The translations under genes were made by a program, and so were the position numbers. The notes beneath the pieces are model-generated. The model searched no databases. It worked only from the letters and a program-made list of their open reading frames with translations, and was not told where the DNA came from. From Pectinophora gossypiella (lineage: Eukaryota > Arthropoda > Insecta > Lepidoptera > Gelechiidae), in the NCBI RefSeq assembly GCF_024362695.1, contig NC_065417.1, forward strand, positions 3,651,001 through 3,715,000: a stretch of 64,000 bases of DNA, in the 5' to 3' direction. This document shows, piece after piece, positions 51,591 through 61,162 of this stretch (its first letter is position 1; every line of letters begins with the position of its first letter).

Positions 51591-54503
51591 TTAATCGACC
51601 CTAGTGGGTCGATAGCGATAAGCGCTGAATGAGGGAAATCGTCGACCACGCCGGCGGGGTCGGTATCGGGGTCCTGAAGTGTTTGGTGTCGCGAGCTGAT
51701 TGGCTGCCTCTATGGCTAGGGTAATCGGGTCGTCGGGATCGTATATTACGTCCTTCGGACGCCGATACTTTTCAGTACCGTCCCTAAGCGGGATGTATTC
51801 GGAAGCCGCAACTACCAGGGGATTTGGGTGGTGCGGAGCAGAATCGAAAAAACGTTTGGAAGCTAATTTGAGCCATTGGGCAATGGTTGGCAGACCTAGG
51901 TCAATGTGCAGATTTTCATTGCGAAGGAACCACGGAGCTCCCGTGGCTTTCCGCATGAAACGATTTTGTATTACCTGTAGACGGTGAATTTGAGGGGGGC
52001 TCGCGTGAGCGAAAACTACCCCTGCATAGGTCATGATCGGACGGATGCAAGTCGTGTAGATTTTCACCTTATTCCTAAGGGACAATTTACTTCGCTTGTT
52101 AAGGAGACAATGAAGACGGCCCATTACAAACGCGGCGCGATCGCGCACTCGTTTGATATGGGCCTTGAAAGTAAGACGTCTATCTAAGACTACGCCGAGA
52201 TATTTGACTTGCTCCTCCCAAGGGATCGGCTTGCCAAACATCGTAATGACTTTAAGTTGACGGCGTGACCGTGGCGTGTTATAATAGCCCTTTGAAAAGT
52301 ACACCGCTGCACTTTTCTCCGGGTTTACCTCGATTCTCCATTTGCGAAACCACTTGCCCAAGGCATTGGCCGCGCGTTGGAGGATTCCGGTCATCATAAC
52401 TCGACCACGGCACGAAGAATAGATGGCTGTATCATCCGCAAATAAAGCTAATTCGGTATTAGGGGATTTGGGAATGTCACTAGTATATAATGAAAATAGT
52501 AAAGGGGAGAGGACGGAGCCTTGTGGGACTCCGGCATGTATCGGGTGCGGTGACGAGAGCGTCCCCTCCACGCGGTAGCGAAAGGTTCGATTTGAGAGGA
52601 AGTCTCGTATGATGTGCACGAGACGGTCTGGCACTCCCAGTGAATAAAGCTTGTAGATCAAGCCGTTGTGCCAGACTTTGTCGAACGCTTTCGCCACATC
52701 GAAGAAGAGCGCTCCCGTAGCGACAGGTTTTTTTAAGTTTAATCTACTAGAGATATGTTCAACAATACGGTGCACTTGTTGAACGCAGGAGTGTTTGGTT
52801 CTAAAACCAAACTGCTCTGGTGGAATAAGACTATTGGATTCGGCGTAGTCCCGTAATCTAGCAAATATGAGCCGCTCATAAACCTTCCCCATGGAATTGA
52901 GGAGACTTATGGGGCGGTAACTCGAAGGTTCGTTTTTAGGTTTCCCAGGCTTTGGTATACCAATTACAATTGCTTCTTTCCACTGCTGTGGAAAGACGCA
53001 GTTGCTCAAGGCGACGTTGAATATTGCCGTTAGTAAGCAGATGAGGGGAGCACCGAAGTTTTTAAGGACACGATTCGTGATACCGTCTGAGCCAGGGGCT
53101 TTTCGGGTATGAAATCTTTTGATAATACCTAGGACCTCTTCCTCAGTTACCTGTGGAAGAGGAGGATCGGTGGGAGGTACAGAAGCCCTACGCTGAACTT
53201 CAGAGTTCACCGTCGAGAGGTGCCTACGATCGATAGGGAGAGTGCTGGGCGAGCATTGGGCTTCGAGACTGTCGGCAAGGCATTCGGCTTTTTCGTCATC
53301 GTCGAAAGCGGGGGGTTGGTTAGGCCTATTGAGAGGAGGAGTAGGAACAACCGTATCCTTTTGAAGAGACCTAGACAGCTGCCAGATGGCCTGGTGGTGG
53401 GGCTCAATGCCGCTCAAAAGATTGTCCCACCGATTCTGTCGCATGTCATTAATACGTTTTCTTACAGTATGCTGCAAGAGACGCAAATGACGGCGACATT
53501 CCTCGGTGCGATTGGAATCATATGCGCGGGTGGCTGCGTTTTTCTCCGTTAGCAGATCACGGATGTCGGTAGGCAGTTTCCAGCGATGGTCTTCCATCTC
53601 CGGAACCTGTTTTGAACTTTCGTTCAAAACCGACCTCACGTGATCCGTGAGGGAGTTAATAGCTGTCGAGGCCTCCTCTAAGGAGGTTATTTCTACTGGG
53701 ATACTATCTAAGTACACTGAACTGGAAGACTGGAGGCCTTCGGCCACCTTCTCCCAGTCCAGCACTGTCTTAGGGGGTGCTGGATTATCAGGGGCGTCTA
53801 AACGGGAGCCTAGTTTTAATATAACAGGTCGGTGGTCGGATTGTAACTCGTGTAGTACTTCTATAGAACATAAACGTAAGTTTATGTTCTTTAGAAGCGC
53901 CAAGTCGAGTATTTCTGGTCTGTGGTTCAAGTCAGGGGGATATCTAGTGGGCTGCAATGGTGTTATTATATCATAATAGAGGGGCTCGGCTAGAGTTTCT
54001 AATACCCTGCCTCTTGTGTTTGTTGTTAAGCAACTCCAAGAAAGATGTTTAGCGTTAAGATCGCCTGCAATTATGACTGAATTACTGAGATTAAAGAGGG
54101 CTTCGAGGTCACTTCTAAGTAACCTCTTAGAGTTATTAGGAGATAGATAAGCCGACACTAATGTGATCGGCTGATGTCCTGTCATGCCTACTCGACAGAT
54201 CGAAGCCTCAATGTCAGTGAGGGCAGGTGGGTCTATGGGGATACAGTGAAGTGACTTTTTATAATAAATGAGAGTGCCCCCTTTGGGCGCGCAGGTCCTG
54301 TCGTTTCGCACTAGATTATAATTTGCCATCTTGGGGTCGCGGTTAGAGGGTTTGAGGAAAGATTCCTGCACTAATAAAATATCTACCTGATGATGTTTTA
54401 CAAACTCGTGAATCTCTGCACGTTGACCTAAGATGCCATCAGCATTGAAAAAACCTATTGTAAGGGAACGCGGTTTGACTCTACTTTTATTCGTACAATC
54501 CAT
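51591..54503 (-). CDS. Jockey ORF2: endonuclease and reverse transcriptase
   Basis: A 970-residue protein for target-primed reverse transcription: it nicks the target and copies the element RNA at that site. The N-terminal APE-type endonuclease spans about 12-230 with Asn20 (FFNADG), Glu47 (VQESFL), Asp148/Asn150 (GDLNAKH) and the SDH triad part at 222-224. The reverse transcriptase starts at about 466 (APGSDGI) and runs through FFDVAKAFDKVW (about 598-608), GVPQGSVLSP (about 660) and the catalytic FADDTAIYSS (about 688). The thumb region and a basic C-terminus (RPRRRGRRFPS) follow. All catalytic residues I checked are present. No RNase H domain is seen, as in typical Jockey. The ATG lies two bases after the ORF1 stop, so translation by reinitiation is likely. 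Length fits the family. Confidence 0.95.
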   Translation of the reverse strand: MDCTNKSRVKPRSLTIGFFNADGILGQRAEIHEFVKHHQVDILLVQESFLKPSNRDPKMANYNLVRNDRTCAPKGGTLIYYKKSLHCIPIDPPALTDIEASICRVGMTGHQPITLVSAYLSPNNSKRLLRSDLEALFNLSNSVIIAGDLNAKHLSWSCLTTNTRGRVLETLAEPLYYDIITPLQPTRYPPDLNHRPEILDLALLKNINLRLCSIEVLHELQSDHRPVILKLGSRLDAPDNPAPPKTVLDWEKVAEGLQSSSSVYLDSIPVEITSLEEASTAINSLTDHVRSVLNESSKQVPEMEDHRWKLPTDIRDLLTEKNAATRAYDSNRTEECRRHLRLLQHTVRKRINDMRQNRWDNLLSGIEPHHQAIWQLSRSLQKDTVVPTPPLNRPNQPPAFDDDEKAECLADSLEAQCSPSTLPIDRRHLSTVNSEVQRRASVPPTDPPLPQVTEEEVLGIIKRFHTRKAPGSDGITNRVLKNFGAPLICLLTAIFNVALSNCVFPQQWKEAIVIGIPKPGKPKNEPSSYRPISLLNSMGKVYERLIFARLRDYAESNSLIPPEQFGFRTKHSCVQQVHRIVEHISSRLNLKKPVATGALFFDVAKAFDKVWHNGLIYKLYSLGVPDRLVHIIRDFLSNRTFRYRVEGTLSSPHPIHAGVPQGSVLSPLLFSLYTSDIPKSPNTELALFADDTAIYSSCRGRVMMTGILQRAANALGKWFRKWRIEVNPEKSAAVYFSKGYYNTPRSRRQLKVITMFGKPIPWEEQVKYLGVVLDRRLTFKAHIKRVRDRAAFVMGRLHCLLNKRSKLSLRNKVKIYTTCIRPIMTYAGVVFAHASPPQIHRLQVIQNRFMRKATGAPWFLRNENLHIDLGLPTIAQWLKLASKRFFDSAPHHPNPLVVAASEYIPLRDGTEKYRRPKDVIYDPDDPITLAIEAANQLATPNTSGPRYRPRRRGRRFPSFSAYRYRPTRVD

Positions 54504-54508
54504 TATTA
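54501..54508 (-). promoter_or_regulatory. ORF1-ORF2 stop-start junction
   Basis: On the - strand TAATAATG: the ORF1 stop TAA, two bases, then the ORF2 ATG. This close spacing favours termination-reinitiation, as reported for some other insect LINEs. Confidence 0.7.
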
Positions 54509-56158
54509 GGCTTTAAATTGGGACAGGGAGTCTAATAAACTGTCAAGTTGACTAAGGGCCGACTTAAAGAGAATACTAAATTCCCTAAACTGGTTGACAG
54601 GAAATGCAGAGGCCTGAGGGGCCATCGCAGGAACCGGACGAGGCGCGAGAGAGGCTGCAGGAATACCTAAATTGCTACTAGGTTGGGCGCGGGGCGGATT
54701 TGTGGGTCGGACGATTGACGGCGGACGAGTCCATGCGGATGGACGCTGCGGCGCGAGTTTGGTCTGCGTGAGTGGCAGAGCCGGGAAATCGCGAGTAGAG
54801 TGCGAGGAAGGGGCCATATGGGCTTTAGTGGGACCGGGTTGGGAAGCTGCAGCTCGGGCTGCCCTTCGTTGGGCTACCTTGTGGTGGGTGCGTGGAGCCT
54901 TGGTGCATCCGCGATAGTTCGCAGGATGACCTTGCTGACCACACAGCACACAACTAGGGGGTTCTACCTCGTTTTTGCCTCTAAGGCAATCCGAGGTAGC
55001 GTGATCCCCTAGGCACTTTACGCACCTAGGCTTGGCATGGCAATGCCTACTAGAATGCCCGTAAAGTTGGCATCTATGACACTGCGTTGGGGGGCCTCCC
55101 TTATGGGGAGTTTCGACTTTAAGGCCAGATAGACCGCAACAAGTCTTCAGGTTGAAGATCTTCTTGCCCTCATCCGTCCTTTCTAATATGACTGTGACCA
55201 TGTCATACGGGACCTGGCCACGACCGCGATGCATACGGTGCACCTCAAGCACCGGAAAACCGTTGTTAACAAGGTCCTCCTTAACAAGAGTGGTTTCCCA
55301 CTCCTTAGGGATTCCCTTTATGATGATACGGAGGATACGTTCCTCCGGGAGGGCGTAGGTATGGAATTGTATTCCTCTACCTTTTAGAATTGTAGTGAGC
55401 TTTCTATGCTCAGAAGATGACGGGACTTGAATTTTGATCCCATCTTGGGTCGTGCGGGCGCTGGTGATTACGATGTTCTCCTCTTTCGCCCGAAGGGAGA
55501 CTTCGTTCCACCTATTTTTGTCCCTCATATACAAGGGCGGAGGGGTGGGACCTTTTTGTACTTGAGTGCCGCTGATGGCACTCTTACCATTGGGAGCCTT
55601 AGAAGGGCTGGAAGGGGCCTTACGGGCCTCGGGGATGGCAGAGGGAATCGACGTTCCCGAGGACGTCTTCTGGACCTTAGCAGGCTCAGATTCGCGGTGA
55701 CGGCGGGCTCGTTTTCCCTTACGGCCCTCCACGAGCGTGAATATGTCCTCCGAAGAGGACGACTCCACACACTCCGACGACGAATCGGACTCGGCAACGT
55801 CCATAAGAACATCGCACGATTCCTCATCGTCACCGGTGAGGAGGGTAGCAGGGGAAGGGGAAGAAGCGCGCGATTGGGACAATGCAATAGACGCGGTGGG
55901 GTGGGCAGACGCAGTAGGCCGGTCAGTGCCGGGAAGCGAAGCGAGGGACGCGGCGGGGCCGGGGGTCGCGGGGAGACAGGGTGACGACGCGCGGTCGGCA
56001 CGAGCACTATCAATGCGGGGCGCGGAAGGCAAGGTTAACGCCGCAACTTGCGGTACTAATCGACATATCTCAGCGTAAAGCGCGCTGCTTTTATCCGCTA
56101 GGATATGCGTCAAAATGATTTTACCGATTTCGGCCCACAGCTCGGAGCTGTCGGCCAT
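54506..56158 (-). CDS. Jockey ORF1: gag-like RNA-binding protein
   Basis: A 550-residue nucleic-acid-binding protein that would coat element RNA. The first third is Ser/Pro/Ala-rich and acidic around 110-140. The middle region at about 265-345 resembles the PRE_C2HC or RRM-like domain of Jockey gag proteins (LRIIIKGIPKEWETTL). Three CCHC zinc knuckles follow at about 356-415: CHRCQLYGHSSRHC (C-x2-C-x4-H-x4-C), CVKCLGDHATSDC (C-x2-C-x3-H-x4-C) and CVLCGQQGHPANYRGC (C-x2-C-x4-H-x6-C). The C-terminus is Pro/Ala-rich. First ATG of the frame chosen. The stop is followed after two bases by the ORF2 ATG. It is expected to work in cis with ORF2. Confidence 0.93.
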   Translation of the reverse strand: MADSSELWAEIGKIILTHILADKSSALYAEICRLVPQVAALTLPSAPRIDSARADRASSPCLPATPGPAASLASLPGTDRPTASAHPTASIALSQSRASSPSPATLLTGDDEESCDVLMDVAESDSSSECVESSSSEDIFTLVEGRKGKRARRHRESEPAKVQKTSSGTSIPSAIPEARKAPSSPSKAPNGKSAISGTQVQKGPTPPPLYMRDKNRWNEVSLRAKEENIVITSARTTQDGIKIQVPSSSEHRKLTTILKGRGIQFHTYALPEERILRIIIKGIPKEWETTLVKEDLVNNGFPVLEVHRMHRGRGQVPYDMVTVILERTDEGKKIFNLKTCCGLSGLKVETPHKGGPPTQCHRCQLYGHSSRHCHAKPRCVKCLGDHATSDCLRGKNEVEPPSCVLCGQQGHPANYRGCTKAPRTHHKVAQRRAARAAASQPGPTKAHMAPSSHSTRDFPALPLTQTKLAPQRPSAWTRPPSIVRPTNPPRAQPSSNLGIPAASLAPRPVPAMAPQASAFPVNQFREFSILFKSALSQLDSLLDSLSQFKA

Positions 56159-56936
56159 TTTTAAGGGACGGCCAATCTGCTATATAATAATTACTACCGC
56201 TTCGCAAAAGCGTTCCTCAGAGAATAAGCGGCGCAAGAAACTCTGAGGCGATCGCTGGCTAACTTTCGCAACTCGAGTGGGATTGCTCGAGGGTGTGTAA
56301 GAGTGAGTTTTGCCTCTTTGCTTGGGGTTAACAAAGAAGATGTGTGCTTATGGTGTGCCCTAAGCTGGTATCCCTTTGCCGATCTTATTGTGCAAGAGGG
56401 TTCCTATGCTCTAAGTGCGGAGGGTTTTTACACCCCGAAACACGAAGAGAAAAATATAAGGGGTAGAGATTGGTCACTCTACCCCGGGTGACAGCTAGGG
56501 TCGACTAGGGTAGACCCCAAGGCCGGTGGTTCTAGCCCCGTCCGGGTAATGTGCCTGCCTCAAAGTGAGGCAAGCGGACGCCCCAGGGCCACGTCCCACT
56601 CAGCTTAGTTAACACCGCAAGGTATCCACTGAGGACCACGAAACTGTGGTTTTAAAATTAAAATCGATGCAACTGTAAAATAACAGTCGTTATTTTATCC
56701 TTGAAACTTAGATAAGCCAGCAAGTTCTGAGAAGAACTATTGTTGACTCAATGAATGGCGGCAGGGTCACGCCAGCAGGTAGCCGGCAGACAATGGCGGC
56801 ACGGGGCGCGGGGCGCGCGGCGGGGGGCTGCGGGGCGCAGCGCGGGGAGCTGCGGGGCGCAGCGCGGGGAGCTGCGGGGCGCAGCTCGGGACCTCTGAAC
56901 AAACGACCGTTCGGGACGGCCGCTCGACGCAGAGTG
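56159..56936 (-). other. Jockey 5' UTR
   Basis: 778 bp before ORF1, starting CACTCTGCGTCGAGCGGC. Jockey-type elements carry an internal promoter at the 5' end; by analogy one should lie in the first 100 bp. GC-rich hairpin repeats occupy 56,827-56,892. The small frames here (56303-56491, 56708-56969) are by-products. Confidence 0.75.
56827..56892. repeat. 22-bp GC-rich tandem repeat, three units
   Basis: Units at 56,827-56,848, 56,849-56,870 and 56,871-56,892. The first two are identical; the third differs in its last four positions. Each contains GCTGCGGGGCGCAGC, a perfect 6-bp stem around GGG, so each unit can form a small hairpin. Confidence 0.93.
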
Positions 56937-57076
56937 ACCACAAAACACCACTTCGTATTAATTATTTAGATTATTCAATGGAGAAAGCAACCGTCCCGTT
57001 CCCGTTCCCGCCAAAGACCCAGTTCCCGTCCCAGTCATACCAAGAAAATGTATTATTCTGACAGCTGTCAGATCTG

Positions 57077-57208
57077 TGGGGTTAAAATGACCACATCGAA
57101 GCAATTCATCTAAGAAAGCAATATTGCTATTTGACATTTGTTTGCATTGCGTTTTATATGCGCAAATGTCAAATTACAATATTGCTTTGTGGCCATTTTA
57201 ACTCCCCT
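57077..57208. mobile_element. MITE-A copy 7, opposite loop orientation
   Basis: GGGGTTAAAATGACCACATC at the left, TTTGTGGCCATTTTAACTCC at the right. The loop reads TTTGTTTGCATTGCG then ATATGCGCAAATG, the reverse of copies 2-5. The right arm is short of GAATTGCTTCGA. Confidence 0.83.
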
Positions 57209-58532
57209 GATGGTGCGGACCATAGTAGAGCGCAAATAGTATAGATGAAGTCACAGATGGCTGATATTTTTTTGTAAGTGTCAACTTAGTCCAATTAAAG
57301 ATCTCGCGAAATCATATATTATAAAGATTTACTATGATATTCAATTCTCAATTCAATTCCTTATGTTCTAACAAACCTCTTATTTCAAGTTTTGAAACAT
57401 ATTATTTATCCACAACTATCTAAAGTTGCTTAAGTTGTAAGGTTAGTCTGATTTGACATTTAAATAAGTAATAATTAATAATCGCGGAACGTTACTCAAG
57501 ATTTTTAAGTGTCTTTAAAATGCAGACATTAATATATCTATACAAAATTTAGGTTTTAATTCAGACACTAAATGGACAGGCAATTTGTTAATAGCAAAAT
57601 AATATAAGATGAAGAGTTTTGAAAGATGTTATTATTTTTTTGCGTGACTAAAACTGCCATGTCTTTTATTTAATAACCCAATGTGCGATGACAAATTAAC
57701 TACTATTATTTTATCTGTCAACATGCTCATTTTAATAAGAAAATGAAAATATTATTTTGCTAATTGCTTTTATGGCTTTAGTATAACAGAATCGACATTG
57801 AAAAACACATACTGTTTTTTTTTTAATAACTCAGCATTCATTAGACAATTATTATTATCGTCGTATATAAACAACCTATTAAAAAATAAATCAATAAAAA
57901 GAAAATACTTGCAATACCGCCTCACGCAAAAAATTAAAATAAAATAATTCTCTTAAACTAAGTTAAGTAATTCCTTTTTCAAACATCTGGCCATGTACTG
58001 CCTTATAATTGTTAAAAACATATTTCGAATTACTTTTACAGCTTTTAAATGGCTTTTTCTATAAAAGTTTATTAGAATTCCACCTAGCGTTCCTCTATAA
58101 TTTTGCATTAAAACGTTTAATTAAAATCTCTTCGGTTCTATAAATTAATATTATGTTTGTTTTATTGACAACATAAAATATCTTGGGAAAATTGCAAGGA
58201 ATGCTTATTAAACTTCACTTCAATGATTTATGGTTAAAATATAGTTTTCACCATAAGGCGATAATATATGTATGTATTATGTACAAAGAAGTGAAATAAG
58301 AATAATCCTGGCAAGTTCGCAGCTCGGCACAATTGCGCCAATTAACACGATTCCTAAAATAGCCGTATTAATTCGCTCGCATCAAAAATAGTGGTTTTAA
58401 TCAATCTCAATTGAGACTGCTCACTTGTGCATTTCCTGCAATTGTTCTAATCTAAAAATCAACAGTGCAATATATCAAAATCAAGAGTTGCAAGGTTGCC
58501 AGTTCTTTATACGGTAGTAATTTTAGCCCACA
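57209..58532. other. no gene recognised
   Basis: 1.3 kb, very AT-rich. No repeat family and no ORF above background. Confidence 0.55.
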
Positions 58533-58870
58533 TTTTTTTTGACGTGACTTATTGTAGATTTGACGCAGATGGCATTAACTACTTGGCCGGACAAATGGGG
58601 AGCACTGAGGGCTCTCACCCGGTACAACGTTTAAGACAACAGGCCTGAGGGTGCCCAGTTGGGCGCGAACCTCGGCTCAGGGCGTCGTCTGAGAGGAAAA
58701 ATATTTGAAATAATTAATCGACCCTAGTGGGTCGATAGCGATAAGCGCTGATTGAGGGAAATCGACCACGCCGGCGGGGTCAGTATCGGAGTCTTGAAAT
58801 GTTTGGTGTCGCGAGCTGATTGGCCGCCTCTATGACTAGAGTTATCGGGTCATCGGGATCGTATATTATT
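58533..58870 (-). mobile_element. 5'-truncated Jockey copy
   Basis: A short poly(T), then GACGTGACTTATTGTAGATT and the Jockey 3' end through GGGATCGTATATTATTACG. A few substitutions and a small deletion (GAAATCGACCACG) versus the full-length copy. No clean duplication found. Confidence 0.85.
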
Positions 58871-58919
58871 ACGCACACTTGGTCTAACAGAAACCTCGGT
58901 GAGGTGCGGATGCTTAGTT
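58871..58919 (+). repeat. Rep-D left piece, split by LINE
   Basis: CACACTTGGTCTAACAGAAA then CCTCGGTGAGGTGCGGATGC. It continues after 59,430. Confidence 0.65.
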
Positions 58920-59430
58920 AGTTAGTTAGTGGGCTCTGTTTTCCGCATTTAGACTCTAAGATGGCCCATTATGCGTGTAATTGTTGACTACGTAAGCCAA
59001 CCTAACTCCTTCCAGAAGCTCAGAAGCCTCCTGGGGTTTTCACAGGCTTCGCGGAGCGACCCCATTCCTTTGAGGATTTTTGCCCGTTGTGCTGACACTC
59101 CCGTGCATTCCAGGATTACATGGGGGGCAGTTTCTTCTGCGTCCAGACAGCCTCTGCAAAGTGGGCTGTCCGTTATCCCTAAGTTAAATAGGTGCTTGTT
59201 GAGTGGGCAGTGACCCGTAATACTGCCCACTACTATTCGAAGGTCATTGCGGTTTAAACGAAGCAGTCGGCGAGTGAAGCTCTTGGATATCATCGGCATG
59301 ATATCCTTCGACTGTCTGCATGTGGGCAGCTGTGCCCACATGTCGCTGTGTAGTTGCTGGGTATGGTCCCGTACCCACGAGCGTAACTGACTGAAGGGTA
59401 TCGGCAGGATTGGTTCGGGTCCATATACCC
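58920..59430 (-). pseudogene. LINE ORF2 C-terminus, nested, with 16-bp TSD
   Basis: On the - strand a single frame encodes WVRDHTQQLHSDMWAQLPTC, then LRLNRNDLRIVVGSITGHCP and LCRGCLDAEETAPHVILEC, a C-C-H-C pattern typical of the region after RNase H in non-LTR retrotransposons of the Jockey/I-like groups. RT is absent, so this is a 5'-truncated copy. A (TTAG)n stretch at the left is its 3' tail. It is flanked by GTGCGGATGCTTAGTT (58904-58919) and GTGCGGGTGCTTAGTT (59431-59446), a 16-bp duplication with one mismatch, inside Rep-D. Confidence 0.75.
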
Positions 59431-59520
59431 GTGCGGGTGCTTAGTTCATCTTGCAATGAATGTACCTCTGACTACCCTAATTAGGATATAGTCGTAAGCT
59501 TATGTTACAGTACCTACTCA
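59431..59520 (+). repeat. Rep-D right piece
   Basis: GTGCTTAGTTCATCTTGCAA, TGTACCTCTGACTACCCTAA and TAGTCGTAAGCTTATGTTAC. Confidence 0.65.
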
Positions 59521-59559
59521 AATTTTCAAGTAAAACCCAAGGTTCAGACAGTAAAAGTA

Positions 59560-59699
59560 AAGTCATGAGCAATACAATGTACCCACTTTAGAACTCTGTC
59601 GCACTAGTCTGACATTTAGTGAGACTTACAGTTCAATTTCTCAAAAAGTTAATGTGACATGGTACCAAAGTGTATACATATCAATGCTCGTGACCGTAC
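59560..59699 (+). mobile_element. MITE-B copy
   Basis: AGTCATGAGCAATACAATGT to GCTCGTGACCGTAC, about 140 bp, with a small deletion in the ATATTTGACATT block. Confidence 0.83.
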
Positions 59700-59982
59700 T
59701 CCTAAATATTGACATAACAGGTACATGCCTACATGTTACAAATTACATTACAAAGTCACACAAAGTGGCTATTAACACGTCCGTTGAGACGTGTGCCTCG
59801 TTTGAAGTGTCGAATATCAACCGAATGCTTTCTACTTATTATCGCCACTATTCGATCCCATCACTTATCCGTCAACAAATAACCTAAATGGATTTACTCC
59901 GGGTCAAGTGACAAAACTGATAGGCAGGGCCGGGTTTAGTAGTGGGGCTTTAAATTTAAGATTCCATTAACGTCAGCAGGCA

Positions 59983-60236
59983 TTTCATCCTTACGTTGTG
60001 GGTATACCACCAATCCGCACTAAACGTTTTGCCTCTTCCTTTTTGATGCGAACAGCAAAGGACTGGAACTATCTGCCGTCGTCTGTTTTTCCAACTCGTT
60101 ATAATCTGGGAGTCTTCAAGGCTAGAGTGAATAGGCATTTGCTAGGTAAGCGTGATCCACCCTAGACCACACCGTCACTTACCATCAGGTGAGATTATAG
60201 TCAAACGCGAGTACATATTATAAAAAAAAAAAAAAT
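59983..60236 (+). pseudogene. LINE ORF2 C-terminus with poly(A) tail
   Basis: An open frame of 60 codons without a start ends at the TAG 60,163-60,165. It contains FASSFLMRTAKDWNYLPSSV, then FPTRYNLGVFKARVNRHL. The R-T-A/S-x-x-W-N-x-L-P-x-x-V-F-P pattern is the classic extreme C-terminus of CR1/Jockey-like RT proteins in insects. An A-run at about 60,218-60,236 is the tail. Strongly 5'-truncated, so non-functional. Confidence 0.75.
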
Positions 60237-60279
60237 AGGACCCGTCAACTAGTTAGATAGGTAAGCGAACTCCGTTTCT

Positions 60280-60480
60280 TTTCTTTACGTGACTTATCGG
60301 AGATTTCCCGCATCACTAACCAATTGGCCGGACAAATAAGGAGCGCTGACGGCTTTCACCCGGTACAAAATTTAAGACAACAGGCCTGAGACCTGAGCCA
60401 ATTGGGCGCGAACCTCGGCTTAGGGCGTCGTCTGAGAGAATTGGTCGATAAAAAGCGATAACGCTGATGAGATAGTCGAT
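60280..60480 (-). mobile_element. 5'-truncated Jockey copy, old
   Basis: ACGTGACTTATCGGAGATTT, TTGGCCGGACAAATAAGGAG and CTTAGGGCGTCGTCTGAGAG. Many substitutions and deletions make it one of the oldest Jockey copies here. Confidence 0.7.
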
Positions 60481-60589
60481 GAACTAGTTGACCGCAACTG
60501 TCCTTTCCAAAAGGATGGTTATTTCGAGCAGGGCTAATATGCGCAACGTGATAAAATTATCGATCGATTCGTTTGTTTTTTTCCCTAAC

Positions 60590-60655
60590 ATCACCTGATT
60601 GTCCGAAAGTAAGACAATCCGTGCTTCGAAAGGCACGTTAAGCCGTTGGTCCCAC
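60590..60655 (+). mobile_element. SINE-1 core fragment
   Basis: CACCTGATTGTCCGAAAGTA and the core CGTGCTTCGAAAGGCACGTT. It faces the next SINE-1 in inverted orientation, so the two cores form an inverted pair. Confidence 0.72.
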
Positions 60656-60659
60656 CACC

Positions 60660-60957
60660 CACATCACATCCACCTCACAGGATTACCGTGTCAGGGTTAC
60701 TATTGAGCCGCCAAAGGCCCCTGACATGACTCATGTAAGTACTACGTACTTACATCAGTAAGTAGTAACCGGGACCAACGCCTTAACGTGCCTTCCGAAG
60801 CACGAATCGTTTTACTTTCGGACAATCAGGTGATCAACCTGTAATATCCTAACCAAACTTTTTACAAAGTGATTTTCGTGACATGTCCCCACCGGATTAA
60901 AACCCGGGTCCTCCGGATCGTGAGCCCACCGCTCAACCACTGTACCACGGAAGCCGT
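60660..60957 (-). mobile_element. SINE-1 copy, degenerate
   Basis: Tail side left (CCCACATCACATCCACCTCA, eroded), core at 60,775-60,805, head at the right with GGATCGTGAGCCCACCGCTC. Box B is mutated (GATTAAAACCC). Confidence 0.75.
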
Positions 60958-61011
60958 TACCCTAAGAGTGAGGCCACACAATGCCTTGCGACGTCGCGTC
61001 ATGGCTGTCAG

Positions 61012-61162
61012 TACAGTCATGAGCAATATCATGTACTTACCCACTTTAGAACTCTGTCGCACTAACATATTTGACATTTAATGAGACTTACGGTTTAATT
61101 TGTTAAAAAAGTTAATGTGACATGGTACTAAAGTGTATACATATTAATGCTCGTGACCGTAC
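61012..61162 (+). mobile_element. MITE-B copy
   Basis: TACAGTCATGAGCAATATCA to GCTCGTGACCGTAC, 151 bp. It is bounded by GTAC on both sides. Confidence 0.85.

Larger units (their letters stand above)
51380..56936 (-). mobile_element. Jockey-clade LINE, full length, two intact ORFs
   Basis: 5,557-bp non-LTR retrotransposon on the - strand, bounded by a perfect 13-bp duplication. From its 5' end (right): GC-rich 5' UTR with three 22-bp repeats, ORF1 (56,158-54,506), ORF2 (54,503-51,591), a 3' UTR of about 170 bp and a poly(A) tail (the T-run 51,380-51,417). Both ORFs are uninterrupted, and the 5' end is retained, which is rare for LINEs. Several 5'-truncated relatives lie in this window. It is GC-richer than its surroundings. 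It could be active, by inference from its intactness; there is no direct proof. Confidence 0.95.

Noticed and set aside
55525..56013. Arg/Pro-rich ORF on the - strand and its + strand partners within 54.7-56.1 kb
   Set aside because: Alternative frames of the GC-rich Jockey ORF1. No domain of their own.
56708..56969. Ala/Arg/Pro-rich ORFs at the Jockey 5' end
   Set aside because: Generated by the 22-bp GC-rich tandem repeats in the 5' UTR.
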